Assembly: GCA_017463615.1 (NCBI GenBank)
Contig: JAFTOU010000016.1
Span: 338,395 to 402,394 of the forward strand
Length of the DNA stretch: 64,000 nucleotides
Reading direction: 5' to 3'
Source of the DNA: Alistipes sp.
GTDB taxonomy: Bacteria > Bacteroidota > Bacteroidia > Bacteroidales > Rikenellaceae
This document shows, in pieces, positions 34,082 to 42,835 of this stretch. Position 1 is the stretch's first letter, and each line of letters begins with the position of its first letter. A program made the position numbers and the translations under genes. The notes beneath the pieces were generated by a model, which worked only from the letters and a program-made list of their open reading frames with translations, ran no database searches and had not been told where the DNA came from.

Positions 34082-34981
34082 CTAAAGTCCCTCGCGCATA
34101 AGGCGCTCAGCCTCCTCGTCAGAGACCCACTCAAAGACATTGTAGAAGTGGCCTACAGTACCTACCATCTCGCCCAAATCCTCCACATAGACATGGAGCC
34201 AGAGCACAGCAAAACGCTGGCAGGAGTTGAAGTAGGAGTCGTATAGCGGGCTATCGTCGCACAGAATGTGGTTGTCGCCCAATATCTGACCGAAGACCGA
34301 AGCCTCGTCGCTGACAACCTGGTCGGCATCCATAGTAATGCGCGGAGCGGCTGCATCCGTAGGGTCAAACGACATAGTTACATCGTAGCCATTGAAGAAG
34401 CAGTCGCGGATGATAATCATATTCTGCTCCGTAGGGTGCGGCTCGGTGTAGACCAGCTTCTGGAACGAGCTATTCTCGCCTGGATAGCTACGCAAGAAGA
34501 GCGACGAGAGGACAGCATAGCCCGTAAAGTTGTTACGGTCGTATGGACAGCTCTTGTACATCACCACCTTGGTGCAGTCCGAATCCTTGTAGAGCTCCCA
34601 CTTGAGCTTTGGATTCATCACCAGTCGGAGCTTGAAGCCCAGCGAGTCTGTAGCCTCAATATTATCGTAGATACCCTCCACCTCCACATCGGCAGCGGTA
34701 GCACCTGCAGGGATGGTAACACTATTGGAGAGCAGGCGGTAGTGCTTGCCCTCAATGGCGTTGCTACCGGCGTCTACAACCTCCACGCCGAAGGTGCGGT
34801 CGTAGTTACGCGCCACGGTAGATGCCACAGCTACGCGGAAGGTGCTCTTATCCTGCTGCACCATATTGGTAGAGAGGCTATCGGCAAACATCACATACTC
34901 GGCATCCGAGTAGGTGGTATACTGCTCCTTACAGCCTACAAGGGCGAGCAGTATTATTATATATATAGGTAACTTTCTCAT
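34082..34981 (-). CDS. DUF4843/DUF4984-like lipoprotein
   Basis: This 299-aa lipoprotein has a signal ending LALVGC and an N-terminal DUF4843-like part (YVMFADSLSTNM, TFRVAVASTVARNYDRTFGVEVV, EGKHYRLLSNSVTIPAGATAADVEVEG). The second domain resembles DUF4984 (CPYDRNNFTGYAVLSSLFLRSY). Such proteins commonly follow susD. It begins three bases after the susD stop. Confidence 0.72.
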   Translation of the reverse strand: MRKLPIYIIILLALVGCKEQYTTYSDAEYVMFADSLSTNMVQQDKSTFRVAVASTVARNYDRTFGVEVVDAGSNAIEGKHYRLLSNSVTIPAGATAADVEVEGIYDNIEATDSLGFKLRLVMNPKLKWELYKDSDCTKVVMYKSCPYDRNNFTGYAVLSSLFLRSYPGENSSFQKLVYTEPHPTEQNMIIIRDCFFNGYDVTMSFDPTDAAAPRITMDADQVVSDEASVFGQILGDNHILCDDSPLYDSYFNSCQRFAVLWLHVYVEDLGEMVGTVGHFYNVFEWVSDEEAERLMREGL

Positions 34982-34984
34982 CTC

Positions 34985-36505
34985 TTAGTTACTTTCGTTA
35001 GGTTGAACAAGTGAGCCCGGAGCCTCAATCTCGTGCACAGGGATAGGCCATACAAAGAGTGGATGGTCTGCCTTGATGCTCAGCGAGCTACCCTCCTTGA
35101 GCGAGTTAGACTGCGGTGTGCGGGTAAAGCCCTCGCCACCGCGATAGAGCGTACCCCAGCGCTTGATATCCTGCAGGCGGAAACCCTCCATATAGAGCTC
35201 ACGAACACGCTCGGCAGCAATCTGCTCAATATAGTTATCGGCTGTAAGGCTTATGCTACCACCTCCTGCAATACGCGAAGCGCGCAGAGTGGTCAAATCC
35301 TTAGAGGCAGCCGAGAAGTTTGGCGTGCTCTGACGGCAGTATGCCTCGGCACGAATAAGGTACTGCTCTGCCAGTCGGAAAGGCTTTGGCATAACGATAT
35401 GATAGAGCAGGGCGTTATTTATAAAGTCCTGATTTCCAAAGTACTTAACCAGCAGCGGATACTGCAAGCCGTGACTATAGCCCGTCTGCAGAGTGTAGAA
35501 GTAGCTGCTGTAGCGCATATCGCTATCCGAGTAGAGGTCCAGCACCCACTGCGCAGGGACATAGTCGGGATAGTAGTATGTGTAGTCGTTGTTAAAGCCG
35601 AGGAAGACCTGACCCAGACCTCCGCCGTAGGATGTGGTGGTAAAGCCGATGCGCCAGATAATCTCCGTAGCCACATCGTAGTTCCACATATAGTCAAAGT
35701 AAGTCATATCGGATGTATAGTAGCTCACCGCCGAGCTGAGGGCGAAGTGCTCGCTCTCAATAAGCTCCGTTGAGTAGTGCACTGCACTCTCCCAGTCCTG
35801 CATATAGAGCGCCACGCGGGCATGCAGAGCCTGAGCCATAGCGCGAGTGACAAAGGCGCTACTATAGGCGTCATCCTCCTCATCAAGCAGCTCCTCCGCA
35901 CGCTCAAGGTCGGATACGACCTGCTGATAGGAGTCGTAGAGCGAAGCGCGAGGCATCGGCTGCGGGTCTATAGTAGAGGTGCGCAGAACGACACCCAGCT
36001 CCGTCTTTGCCGTTGCAGGGTCGTAAGCCTTGCAGTAGCACTTGATAAGCTCCGAGTATGCGAGGGCACGAATGGCATAGACCTCGCCCGTATAGGTATC
36101 AAGGGTCTGCAGCTTGCTGTCGTCTGTTGTCGCCGCAACAACGCGGTCAATATAGTCGAGGTAGAAGTTACAGTTTGCAATAATCTGATAGAGTGATGCG
36201 TAGACGCTCTCAACCTCCGAGGTCGTTGAGCGCACGGTCCAGAGCCAGAAGCTACCGTATGTATTTGAGTAGCCATCTACGGCATAGACCAAGTCGGTCT
36301 GCAGGTCGGGCAGTATAGTAAGGTAGCCACTATAGAGAGCACTGCTCTTGAGCAGCGAGTAGATACCTGTAACGCTCTGCTCGGCATCGTCAAAGGTCTG
36401 CATAGCCTCCCCCTGCGGAATGGCCGACTGAGGCACCTTATCAAGGCACGATACGGCAGTAAGAGCCGTAAGAGCCACGAGTAATATCTTTATATTTTTC
36501 AACAT
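34985..36505 (-). CDS. SusD/RagB-family nutrient-binding lipoprotein
   Basis: This 506-aa lipoprotein has a signal ending TAVSC followed by the usual SusD pattern: ETFDDAEQ-like QTFDDAEQSVTGIYSLL near the N-terminus, TPR-like helices with EVYAIRALAYSELIKCY, and a C-terminal RVRELYMEGFRLQDIKRWG. It caps the SusC barrel at the cell surface and captures oligomeric substrates. It begins 11 bp after susC. Confidence 0.95.
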   Translation of the reverse strand: MLKNIKILLVALTALTAVSCLDKVPQSAIPQGEAMQTFDDAEQSVTGIYSLLKSSALYSGYLTILPDLQTDLVYAVDGYSNTYGSFWLWTVRSTTSEVESVYASLYQIIANCNFYLDYIDRVVAATTDDSKLQTLDTYTGEVYAIRALAYSELIKCYCKAYDPATAKTELGVVLRTSTIDPQPMPRASLYDSYQQVVSDLERAEELLDEEDDAYSSAFVTRAMAQALHARVALYMQDWESAVHYSTELIESEHFALSSAVSYYTSDMTYFDYMWNYDVATEIIWRIGFTTTSYGGGLGQVFLGFNNDYTYYYPDYVPAQWVLDLYSDSDMRYSSYFYTLQTGYSHGLQYPLLVKYFGNQDFINNALLYHIVMPKPFRLAEQYLIRAEAYCRQSTPNFSAASKDLTTLRASRIAGGGSISLTADNYIEQIAAERVRELYMEGFRLQDIKRWGTLYRGGEGFTRTPQSNSLKEGSSLSIKADHPLFVWPIPVHEIEAPGSLVQPNESN

Positions 36506-36516
36506 ATCTCCGCAAT

Positions 36517-39480
36517 TTAGAAGGTTATATCAATACCGAAAGTGAACTGGCGAGACATAGGATACTGTGCCGCATAGACATTTGTCGTACCCTCTGGGTC
36601 CAAGCCCGAGAAGCGAGTGAAGGTAAAGAGGTTCTGCGCCTGAGCGTATACTCTCAGCCCACTCATAACCTTGCTACGACGGATAAGTTTATCTGGCAGC
36701 GAGTAGCTGAGCATCAGGTTCTTAAGGCGCAAGAACGAGGCATCCTCCAGCAGGCGGCTATCAAACTCCGTATAGACACCGTGGCGCGGTATGTCGGTAA
36801 TATCGCCCGGCTTCTGCCAACGCTCCAGCAGACGGCGCGACTGGTTGTAGGATGCAAAGCGGCCGTTAGACTCGTCAAAGTAGCGGTCGTTGTTGAGCAT
36901 CCAGCGGTCTGCCACCCAGCTAAACTGAGCCGTCAGCTGCAGACCCTTCCAGCCTAATGCCGTACCGAAACCACCCTGCCAAGGGGCGATGTAGCTCTTG
37001 CCAACAAGCACCTTATCCTCGTCACGAAGCACATTTGTCAGCTCGCCATCCTTTGTGTACCACAGCGCATCTCCATTTGCTGGATTTACGCCCGCATAGC
37101 GGTTGATGTAGAACTCGCCGAGTGGATGGCCTACAACGAGCTTGGTGTTTGTGCCCGAGCGCTCATACTCCTGAACGCCATTGTAGAGCTCGGTAATCTT
37201 ATTGTTGTTGTACGACACATTGGCATTTACTGTCCACAGGAAGTCCTTAGCTGCGATAAGCGTACCCACGGCGTTGAGCTCAACACCCTTGTTTACCATC
37301 GCACCCACATTGTCCCAGTAGTAGCCAAAGCCAGATGTTGAGTATGGCTCCGGCACCTGCATAAGCATATCGGAGGTGTGTTTGTAGTAGAGCTCCAAAT
37401 CTACATTGAGCCTATGCCAGAAGCCGAAGTGCAGACCGAGGTTTGTGGTCCACGGCTTCTCCCAGCCCAGATTCTCATTACCCGGCTGCATAAGACCTAC
37501 GCCCGCATTGCCCACATAGTCAGCACCACCGCCGACGAGTGCCAGATGCTCGTAGTTAGGGATAGAGGAGTTACCCGAAGTACCCGTAGAGAGCGAAATC
37601 TGAGCATTTGTCATCCAGCCCTTAGCGCCCTCAACAAAGGACTCGTTGAGCATATTCCACATAAAGCCGACACTCCAGAAGCCTGCCCAGCGGCGCGAGC
37701 TACCGAAACGTGAGCTACCATCGGTACGCACCGAGAAGTCGGCGAAGTAGCGGTCGTCGTAGTTATACTCGCCACGACCGAAGAATGACACGAAGCCGTA
37801 GTCCGAGTCGGTTGTATCGCCCCACGAGTTGGCACGAGTACCCGACGAGAGGTTTGTCAGCCTATCGTTATTCTGACCCGCCGTAAGGACATTGAACGCC
37901 TCGTAGTGGCTATCCACGCCCTCGTGACCGATAAGGAAGTTGAAGTTGTGGCGGCGGTCAATATCAAAGCGGTAGTTTACCGTATTGGTGATTGTAAGGC
38001 TATAGCTATCTGTAGAGCTGCGCGAAGCCGAGCCCTGTCCCTGATTTGGAGCATAGCTTGGGAACGACTGACCGAAGCCCGTAGTGTGCGAGTAGTCGAT
38101 ACCGAACTGGCTCTTGAGCGTCAGACCCTCAATAGGCGTAGCCTCGGCAAACTGCGTAGAGATTACCTTGTACTTCTTGAAGGTAACAGGGTTGTTCTCA
38201 AGCCACTCCAGTGGGTTCTGACCATTACCCTTCCAGCTGCCGTCGGCAATAGAGGCGGTAGTACCATCTGCGCGGTATGGATTCCAGTATGGCTGCATAA
38301 ATCGCGCTGCCGAGATTGGCGTCACAAGGGTATAAGCGCCCTCGTCTGCCTGCTGAATAGCCTGATAGTTGAGCATATTGTTCACACCTATCTTGAGCCA
38401 CTTGGCAGCCTTGCGCTCAAAGTTTTGACGCGAGGAGAAGCGCTTGAAGCCAGAGCCTAAGGCTGTACCCTGCTGGTTGTAGTAACCACCTGATACATAG
38501 TAGGATGTCTTCTCGTCAGCACCAGAGACAGAGAGCTCGTAGTTCTGCAACATAGCCGTAGAGTTGAATACCACATCCATCCAGTTGATGTCGGTCTGCG
38601 AGAGTACGGCGTAGTTCTGACCCTCGTCCATACCTATCTGGCGCTCATACTCTATACGCTCGGCAGTGTTCATCAAGTCCCACTTGCCACACGCCACCTG
38701 CGAGAAGCCCAACTGCATACGATACTCTATGCGTGGACGCTCTGCCATCTTTCCGCGCTTGGTGGTGATTACAATAACACCATTTGCCGCACGCGCACCG
38801 TAGATAGATGTAGAGGAGGCATCCTTGAGCACCGATATAGACTCAATGTCGGCAGGGTTGATGGTGTTGAAATCGCTTGCCTCAATAGGCACACCATCCA
38901 GGATGTAGAGCGGCGCTGTTCCCGAGTTGATTGAGTTTGTACCACGGATGGTCATCACTGCCGATGCACTTGGCTCGCCCGTATTGGAGAGCACGGTAAG
39001 ACCCGGCACCTGACCCTGCAGCGCCTGGTCAAAGGCTGCCGTTGGGGTCTTCTCAACCTTCTCCATCTTCACAGTAGATACCGAGCCGGTGATAGTACCC
39101 TTCTTACGCACACCGTAAGCGATAACTACCACATCGTCAATAGCCTCGGTCTCAGGCTGGAGCACAATGTTCTGAGTGATGTTTCTCTCCGACGCAGGGA
39201 CAGTCCACACCTGCTCCTTAAAGCCGAGGAAGGAGAAGGAGATGTTGTTCCCCACCGCTGCCTCTATGGTGTAAGTACCGTCAAAGTTGGTTGTCACTCC
39301 CTGCATCGTCTCCAACACAACCACCGCCACTCCCAGTAGCGGCTGATTGTCCTCGGCAGAGGTTACTACGCCACTAATTGTCACCTTTCCTGCCGCCACC
39401 TGCGCCGATGCAGTCGCAGCCGATAGGGATAGCATAGTCGCTACGCCGAGTATTAGAAAAAATTGTTTGAGTGAGTTCAT
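36517..39480 (-). CDS. SusC/RagA-family TonB-dependent transporter
   Basis: This 987-aa outer-membrane protein has a signal peptide ending TASAQ and an N-terminal carboxypeptidase-regulatory-like domain (ISGVVTSAEDNQPLLGVAVVV ... GTYTI). The plug contains VVVIAYGVRKKGTITGSV and the RGTNSIN motif, and the large barrel ends in FTFGIDITF. It imports the substrate bound by the SusD partner using TonB. An upstream in-frame ATG at 39516 lies upstream of the predicted transcription start, so 39480 is chosen. It is the first gene of a nine-gene operon ending at 24619. The presence of a secreted S8 protease and LRR proteins suggests a protein or glycoprotein substrate rather than a simple glycan; that is inference. 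Confidence 0.95.
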   Translation of the reverse strand: MNSLKQFFLILGVATMLSLSAATASAQVAAGKVTISGVVTSAEDNQPLLGVAVVVLETMQGVTTNFDGTYTIEAAVGNNISFSFLGFKEQVWTVPASERNITQNIVLQPETEAIDDVVVIAYGVRKKGTITGSVSTVKMEKVEKTPTAAFDQALQGQVPGLTVLSNTGEPSASAVMTIRGTNSINSGTAPLYILDGVPIEASDFNTINPADIESISVLKDASSTSIYGARAANGVIVITTKRGKMAERPRIEYRMQLGFSQVACGKWDLMNTAERIEYERQIGMDEGQNYAVLSQTDINWMDVVFNSTAMLQNYELSVSGADEKTSYYVSGGYYNQQGTALGSGFKRFSSRQNFERKAAKWLKIGVNNMLNYQAIQQADEGAYTLVTPISAARFMQPYWNPYRADGTTASIADGSWKGNGQNPLEWLENNPVTFKKYKVISTQFAEATPIEGLTLKSQFGIDYSHTTGFGQSFPSYAPNQGQGSASRSSTDSYSLTITNTVNYRFDIDRRHNFNFLIGHEGVDSHYEAFNVLTAGQNNDRLTNLSSGTRANSWGDTTDSDYGFVSFFGRGEYNYDDRYFADFSVRTDGSSRFGSSRRWAGFWSVGFMWNMLNESFVEGAKGWMTNAQISLSTGTSGNSSIPNYEHLALVGGGADYVGNAGVGLMQPGNENLGWEKPWTTNLGLHFGFWHRLNVDLELYYKHTSDMLMQVPEPYSTSGFGYYWDNVGAMVNKGVELNAVGTLIAAKDFLWTVNANVSYNNNKITELYNGVQEYERSGTNTKLVVGHPLGEFYINRYAGVNPANGDALWYTKDGELTNVLRDEDKVLVGKSYIAPWQGGFGTALGWKGLQLTAQFSWVADRWMLNNDRYFDESNGRFASYNQSRRLLERWQKPGDITDIPRHGVYTEFDSRLLEDASFLRLKNLMLSYSLPDKLIRRSKVMSGLRVYAQAQNLFTFTRFSGLDPEGTTNVYAAQYPMSRQFTFGIDITF

Positions 39481-39486
39481 AATCGG

Positions 39487-39517
39487 CAAAGGTACGACTT
39501 TTGTACTAAAGTACAAA
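39487..39517 (-). promoter_or_regulatory. susC promoter with internal palindrome
   Basis: TTTG (39514-39517), 19 bp and TACCTTTG (39487-39494) give a consensus promoter ending six bases before the ATG, so the mRNA is leaderless or nearly so. Between the boxes lies the dyad TTTGTACT.TTAGTACAAA-like sequence (39500-39517), well placed for a repressor. Confidence 0.75.
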
Positions 39518-39538
39518 GGCTTTGCAGAGGAATTTTCT

Positions 39539-39612
39539 ATTAAGGGTCATTAAAGAGTATTAAGGGTTACTAATGGTTGCTGCGCAGTATAGTATATTGC
39601 GCTACCCTTAAT
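39539..39612. repeat. ATTAAGGG palindrome (copy B, shortened)
   Basis: The left arm is complete, with repeats at 10-bp steps, but the right arm keeps only one CCCTTAAT. It is followed by the CGCCATCC-GCTTGCACCGTC linker also seen after copy C. Confidence 0.75.
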
Positions 39613-39650
39613 CGCCATCCGGCTTGCACCGTCATCTATCCCTTGCACCC

Positions 39651-39780
39651 ATTTTGTCGTCAGAGTGGTGCAGTTACAACGCTCGGCAAAAAGGCTCAGC
39701 GATGGATAGTACTAAATGCGTACAGCCATTGCTGGGCCTTTTTGTTAGCGAAAATAAATGCGCCGCTATCACGACAAAAT
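39651..39780 (-). repeat. Covarying hairpin element, copy 3
   Basis: This 130-bp palindrome has terminal arms ATTTTGTCGT/ACGACAAAAT. The inner stem AAAAAGGCTCAGC.ATGG pairs with CCAT.GCTGGGCCTTTTT around the apex TAGTACTAAATGCGTACAG. It overlaps the last base of the TonB receptor stop codon (39780-39782). Confidence 0.88.
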
Positions 39781-42047
39781 TAAAATTTTATTGTAACATT
39801 CGCTAAACAATGCAACGGTGCTTGTGGGAAGTAGTACGCCTCATCATAGCGAACACCATCCCACATGTAGGAGTAGCCGTAGGCGTTGCTGCAATACTCG
39901 GCGTTGAAGAGGTTATAGATGGTTGCGCCGAAGCGGATAGAGCGCAGGCCGTGCAGGCGGAGGGTGTAGCCGAGGTTTAGATTTGTTACGCAGTAGCCAT
40001 CTAAAGTGAGCGCATCTATCTGATTATTAGTAAGATACTGCTTGCTCACATAGCGGGTATGGAGCAGAGCCTCAAAGCCCTTGATATGGAAATCAAAGCC
40101 GAGCGAGGCGATGCAAGATGGCGAGTAGGCGATGGTCATAGTGCCCAGATTTTCCCCGTAGGTTGGGCTGTCGGCAAGCAGGTCTACATAGTTGCGAATC
40201 TTATTTCGGCTAAGGGTAACATCGCCCGTTGCGGTGAGCCACTTAGCGATTTTCCAGCCCAGCGTAACCTCCACGCCACAACGGTAACTATCAGGCACAT
40301 TGACATTTAGCGCATCCGAGCTATCATTTACCATACCCGTAGGGATAAGCTGGTCGCGGTACTGCATATAATAAAAGTTCACGCCCGCATCAAACCTCTC
40401 CGAGGCGAAGCGGTAGCCCAGCTCGTAGTCAAAGAGTCGCTCGGGGCGTGGCTCGCTATCGTCCTTGGCGAACATATATCGGTCGGTAAAGTCGGCACGC
40501 GTAGGCTCCTTATTCGCCATCGCAAACGAGCCGTAGATGGTGTGGTGCTGTGCGAAGTGGTAGTTTACACCCACATGCGGGTTGAAGAAGTGGTAGAGCT
40601 TATCCACATCTATCGACTGCATCTGCATGGTGTTCCAGTCAAAGTTATCGTTCACACCCCATGCGCGATATTTCACCACGCGGTACTGCAAATCGGCGCT
40701 GATATTCAGACCCTTAGCCACGCTCCACACTGCCTTGGCAAAGATATTTGCATCCTGCTTGCGGACATCGTTGTCGTACCAGCGACCCGCCACATCGCTA
40801 CTCTGAAAGCCATCTACCCAATCTATCTCGCCCCAGTGCGGACACTGATAGCCACTCCACGAGCCACCAAACGACGCCGAGAGACGCTCCGTGCGATAGT
40901 GAGCCGAGGCGTTGAGTCCGTAGGTGTGGTTGAGCATAATCTTGCGACGAATCATATCCGCCTCCACGCTCGCATCTGTAATCCCGAGGTTGCCATACTC
41001 CAGCAGTGTGCGCTCTGCCTTATACTGCTTGTAGTAGCCGTAGCCGTAGGTATAGAAGCCCGTAGCGTTCATCTGCCAGTGGTCATTAAAGCGGTGATTT
41101 ACAATCAGTTGATTGTTTATCTGCAGGTAGTTGTCGGTCTGGTCGTCGTAGTAGTCTACATGCGTGCCGTCGGCAAGGACAAATGGGCCATTTGAGGTCT
41201 CATACTGACCCTCGGTGTGATAGCGACGGCCGTAGAGCTCCATCTCCTCCTTAGTCACGCCCGTATATGTCAGGTTGGTCTTCGCCACGCCACCGAAGCT
41301 GAGCAGCTTGACCGATGTGCGACTGCCGTAGTAGCCGCCCTGCAACAGGTAGGACTTAAGGTCGGTAGCTCCGCGGTCAATATATCCATCCGAGCCGATA
41401 TGTGTCAGGCGAGCATCTACCGTCCAGTGGCCACCCATCAACCCCGAGCCGATATGCAGAGCCTGCTTATTGGTGTTATACGAGCCGTAGGAGAGCGACG
41501 CCTCGCCACCAAAATCTGTCGCAGGGGTGGCTGTGGTCATCGTTATAGCACCACCAAAAGCGCCTGTGCCATTGGTAGATATGCCCGCACCGCGCTGCAC
41601 CTGCACATCCCCAACGGCAGAGATAAGGTCGGGGGTGTCGTACCAATAGGTGGAGTGGGAGTCGGGATTGTTGAGCGCCATACCGTTGATAGTCACATTC
41701 AGGCGCGTAGCGTCCGTACCGCGCAGGCGAATAGATGTGCCGCCAATGCCGATACCCGTCTCGTTGGTGGCTATGAGCGAGGGCGTGAGGGCAAGCAGCG
41801 AGGGGATGTCGGTGCCGTAGCTGTTGCGCTCAATCTCCTTGCGACCCAAGTTGGAGTGCGCAACTGCCGAGCTGCTGTCGGCACGCAGAGCGACAACCTC
41901 AATAGCCCCGATGTTGTCGTACATCGCAACCGAGTCTGCCTCCGAGTGTTGTGTTGATTGTGTTGTGTGATTGTTTGGCGCAGTAGTAACTGCGTGTGCG
42001 CCGAGCGATAACCCCGCCACGGCGAGAGTCAGAAAAAACCTTTTCAT
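39780..42047 (-). CDS. TonB-dependent receptor under TPP riboswitch control (thiamine uptake)
   Basis: This 755-aa outer-membrane receptor has a signal peptide (MKRFFLTLAVAGLSLGAHA), a short linker, a plug (GTDIPSLLALTPSLIATNETGIGIGGTSIRLRGTDATRLNVTINGMALNNPDS) and a barrel ending in LANVTIKF. The TPP riboswitch in its leader indicates import of thiamine or a precursor, as known for related receptors in Bacteroides. It stands alone with no thi or pnuT gene beside it. Its stop codon touches hairpin copy 3. Confidence 0.93.
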   Translation of the reverse strand: MKRFFLTLAVAGLSLGAHAVTTAPNNHTTQSTQHSEADSVAMYDNIGAIEVVALRADSSSAVAHSNLGRKEIERNSYGTDIPSLLALTPSLIATNETGIGIGGTSIRLRGTDATRLNVTINGMALNNPDSHSTYWYDTPDLISAVGDVQVQRGAGISTNGTGAFGGAITMTTATPATDFGGEASLSYGSYNTNKQALHIGSGLMGGHWTVDARLTHIGSDGYIDRGATDLKSYLLQGGYYGSRTSVKLLSFGGVAKTNLTYTGVTKEEMELYGRRYHTEGQYETSNGPFVLADGTHVDYYDDQTDNYLQINNQLIVNHRFNDHWQMNATGFYTYGYGYYKQYKAERTLLEYGNLGITDASVEADMIRRKIMLNHTYGLNASAHYRTERLSASFGGSWSGYQCPHWGEIDWVDGFQSSDVAGRWYDNDVRKQDANIFAKAVWSVAKGLNISADLQYRVVKYRAWGVNDNFDWNTMQMQSIDVDKLYHFFNPHVGVNYHFAQHHTIYGSFAMANKEPTRADFTDRYMFAKDDSEPRPERLFDYELGYRFASERFDAGVNFYYMQYRDQLIPTGMVNDSSDALNVNVPDSYRCGVEVTLGWKIAKWLTATGDVTLSRNKIRNYVDLLADSPTYGENLGTMTIAYSPSCIASLGFDFHIKGFEALLHTRYVSKQYLTNNQIDALTLDGYCVTNLNLGYTLRLHGLRSIRFGATIYNLFNAEYCSNAYGYSYMWDGVRYDEAYYFPQAPLHCLANVTIKF

Positions 42048-42100
42048 AACTTCTTAAGTGTTAAATAGTTAAAAAATTAGAAAAGGGGTATGTAGATTAT

Positions 42101-42183
42101 GCTATTTCCCGGTCTCAGCATTACCCGTATCCGGTTCAATGGGTATAATCTCAGCCTTCTGCAACGCAAAAAGCACCCCTATG
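42101..42183 (-). ncRNA. TPP riboswitch (THI element)
   Basis: The minus strand reads AGGGGTGC ... GCTGAGATTATACCCATTGAACC ... GATACGGGTAATGCTGAGA ... GGGAA, which contains the conserved CUGAGA and ACCU/GAACCUGAU-like cores of the TPP aptamer. It lies in the leader of the TonB receptor gene, about 55 nt upstream of the start, so it probably controls translation or early termination when thiamine pyrophosphate is plentiful. Confidence 0.93.
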
Positions 42184-42189
42184 CGACCG

Positions 42190-42219
42190 CAAAGGTAGTG
42201 CTTTTCGCTCAATTTGCAA
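42190..42219 (-). promoter_or_regulatory. Promoter of the thiamine receptor gene
   Basis: TACCTTTG (42190-42197) is preceded at 19 bp by TTG, and the predicted start coincides with the 5' end of the riboswitch. Confidence 0.75.
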
Positions 42220-42223
42220 TAGC

Positions 42224-42835
42224 CTACGCCATAATTTTCAGCGTCTTGATTGCGTAGACCACTAAGCTGGCGGTGTTGTTGCAGCCCGTCTTCTCAAGGA
42301 TGCGGGCGCGATGAGCATCCACGGTGCGCTTGGAGATATTCAGGCGCTCGGCAATCTGCGGCGTAGAGAGGCCCTGACAGATGCAAGTCAGCACTGCAAT
42401 CTCGCGCTCGGTGAGTGGGTCGGGGTCGTTATACTGTGGGGTAAATGGATGATAATCAACGATATACTTCTCGCCACACATAACGGCATCTATAGCGTCA
42501 AAGACCACCTGTATATCCGAATCCTTATGGATAAATCCCATAACGCCGGCATCAATCATCTGCTGGGTATACTGCTGCTCGCCGAACATCGTAAGGGCGA
42601 TAATCTTAAGCTCGGGCCGCTGGTTGAGTGCCAGGGTGGTAGCCGTCTTGCCATCCATATTGGGCATAGAGATATCCATCAGCACCACATCCACATCAAG
42701 CTGTGGCAGGGCGGCAATAAGCTGTGAGCCATCGGAGTAGTCCCCCACGACCGTATAGCGGGAGTTTGCCGTAAGCAACCCCTTAAGACCATTTCTGAAG
42801 AGGGTATGGTCATCCACGAGAGCTATCTTTACCAT
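42224..42835 (-). CDS. NarL/LuxR-type response regulator
   Basis: This 203-aa cytoplasmic regulator has a receiver domain with the phosphorylated Asp54 (VDVVLMDISMPNMDG). A LuxR-type helix-turn-helix follows (LTEREIAVLTCICQGLSTPQIAERLNISKRTVDAHRARI). It overlaps the histidine kinase gene by 26 bp and is its partner. Target genes are unknown. Confidence 0.95.
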   Translation of the reverse strand: MVKIALVDDHTLFRNGLKGLLTANSRYTVVGDYSDGSQLIAALPQLDVDVVLMDISMPNMDGKTATTLALNQRPELKIIALTMFGEQQYTQQMIDAGVMGFIHKDSDIQVVFDAIDAVMCGEKYIVDYHPFTPQYNDPDPLTEREIAVLTCICQGLSTPQIAERLNISKRTVDAHRARILEKTGCNNTASLVVYAIKTLKIMA

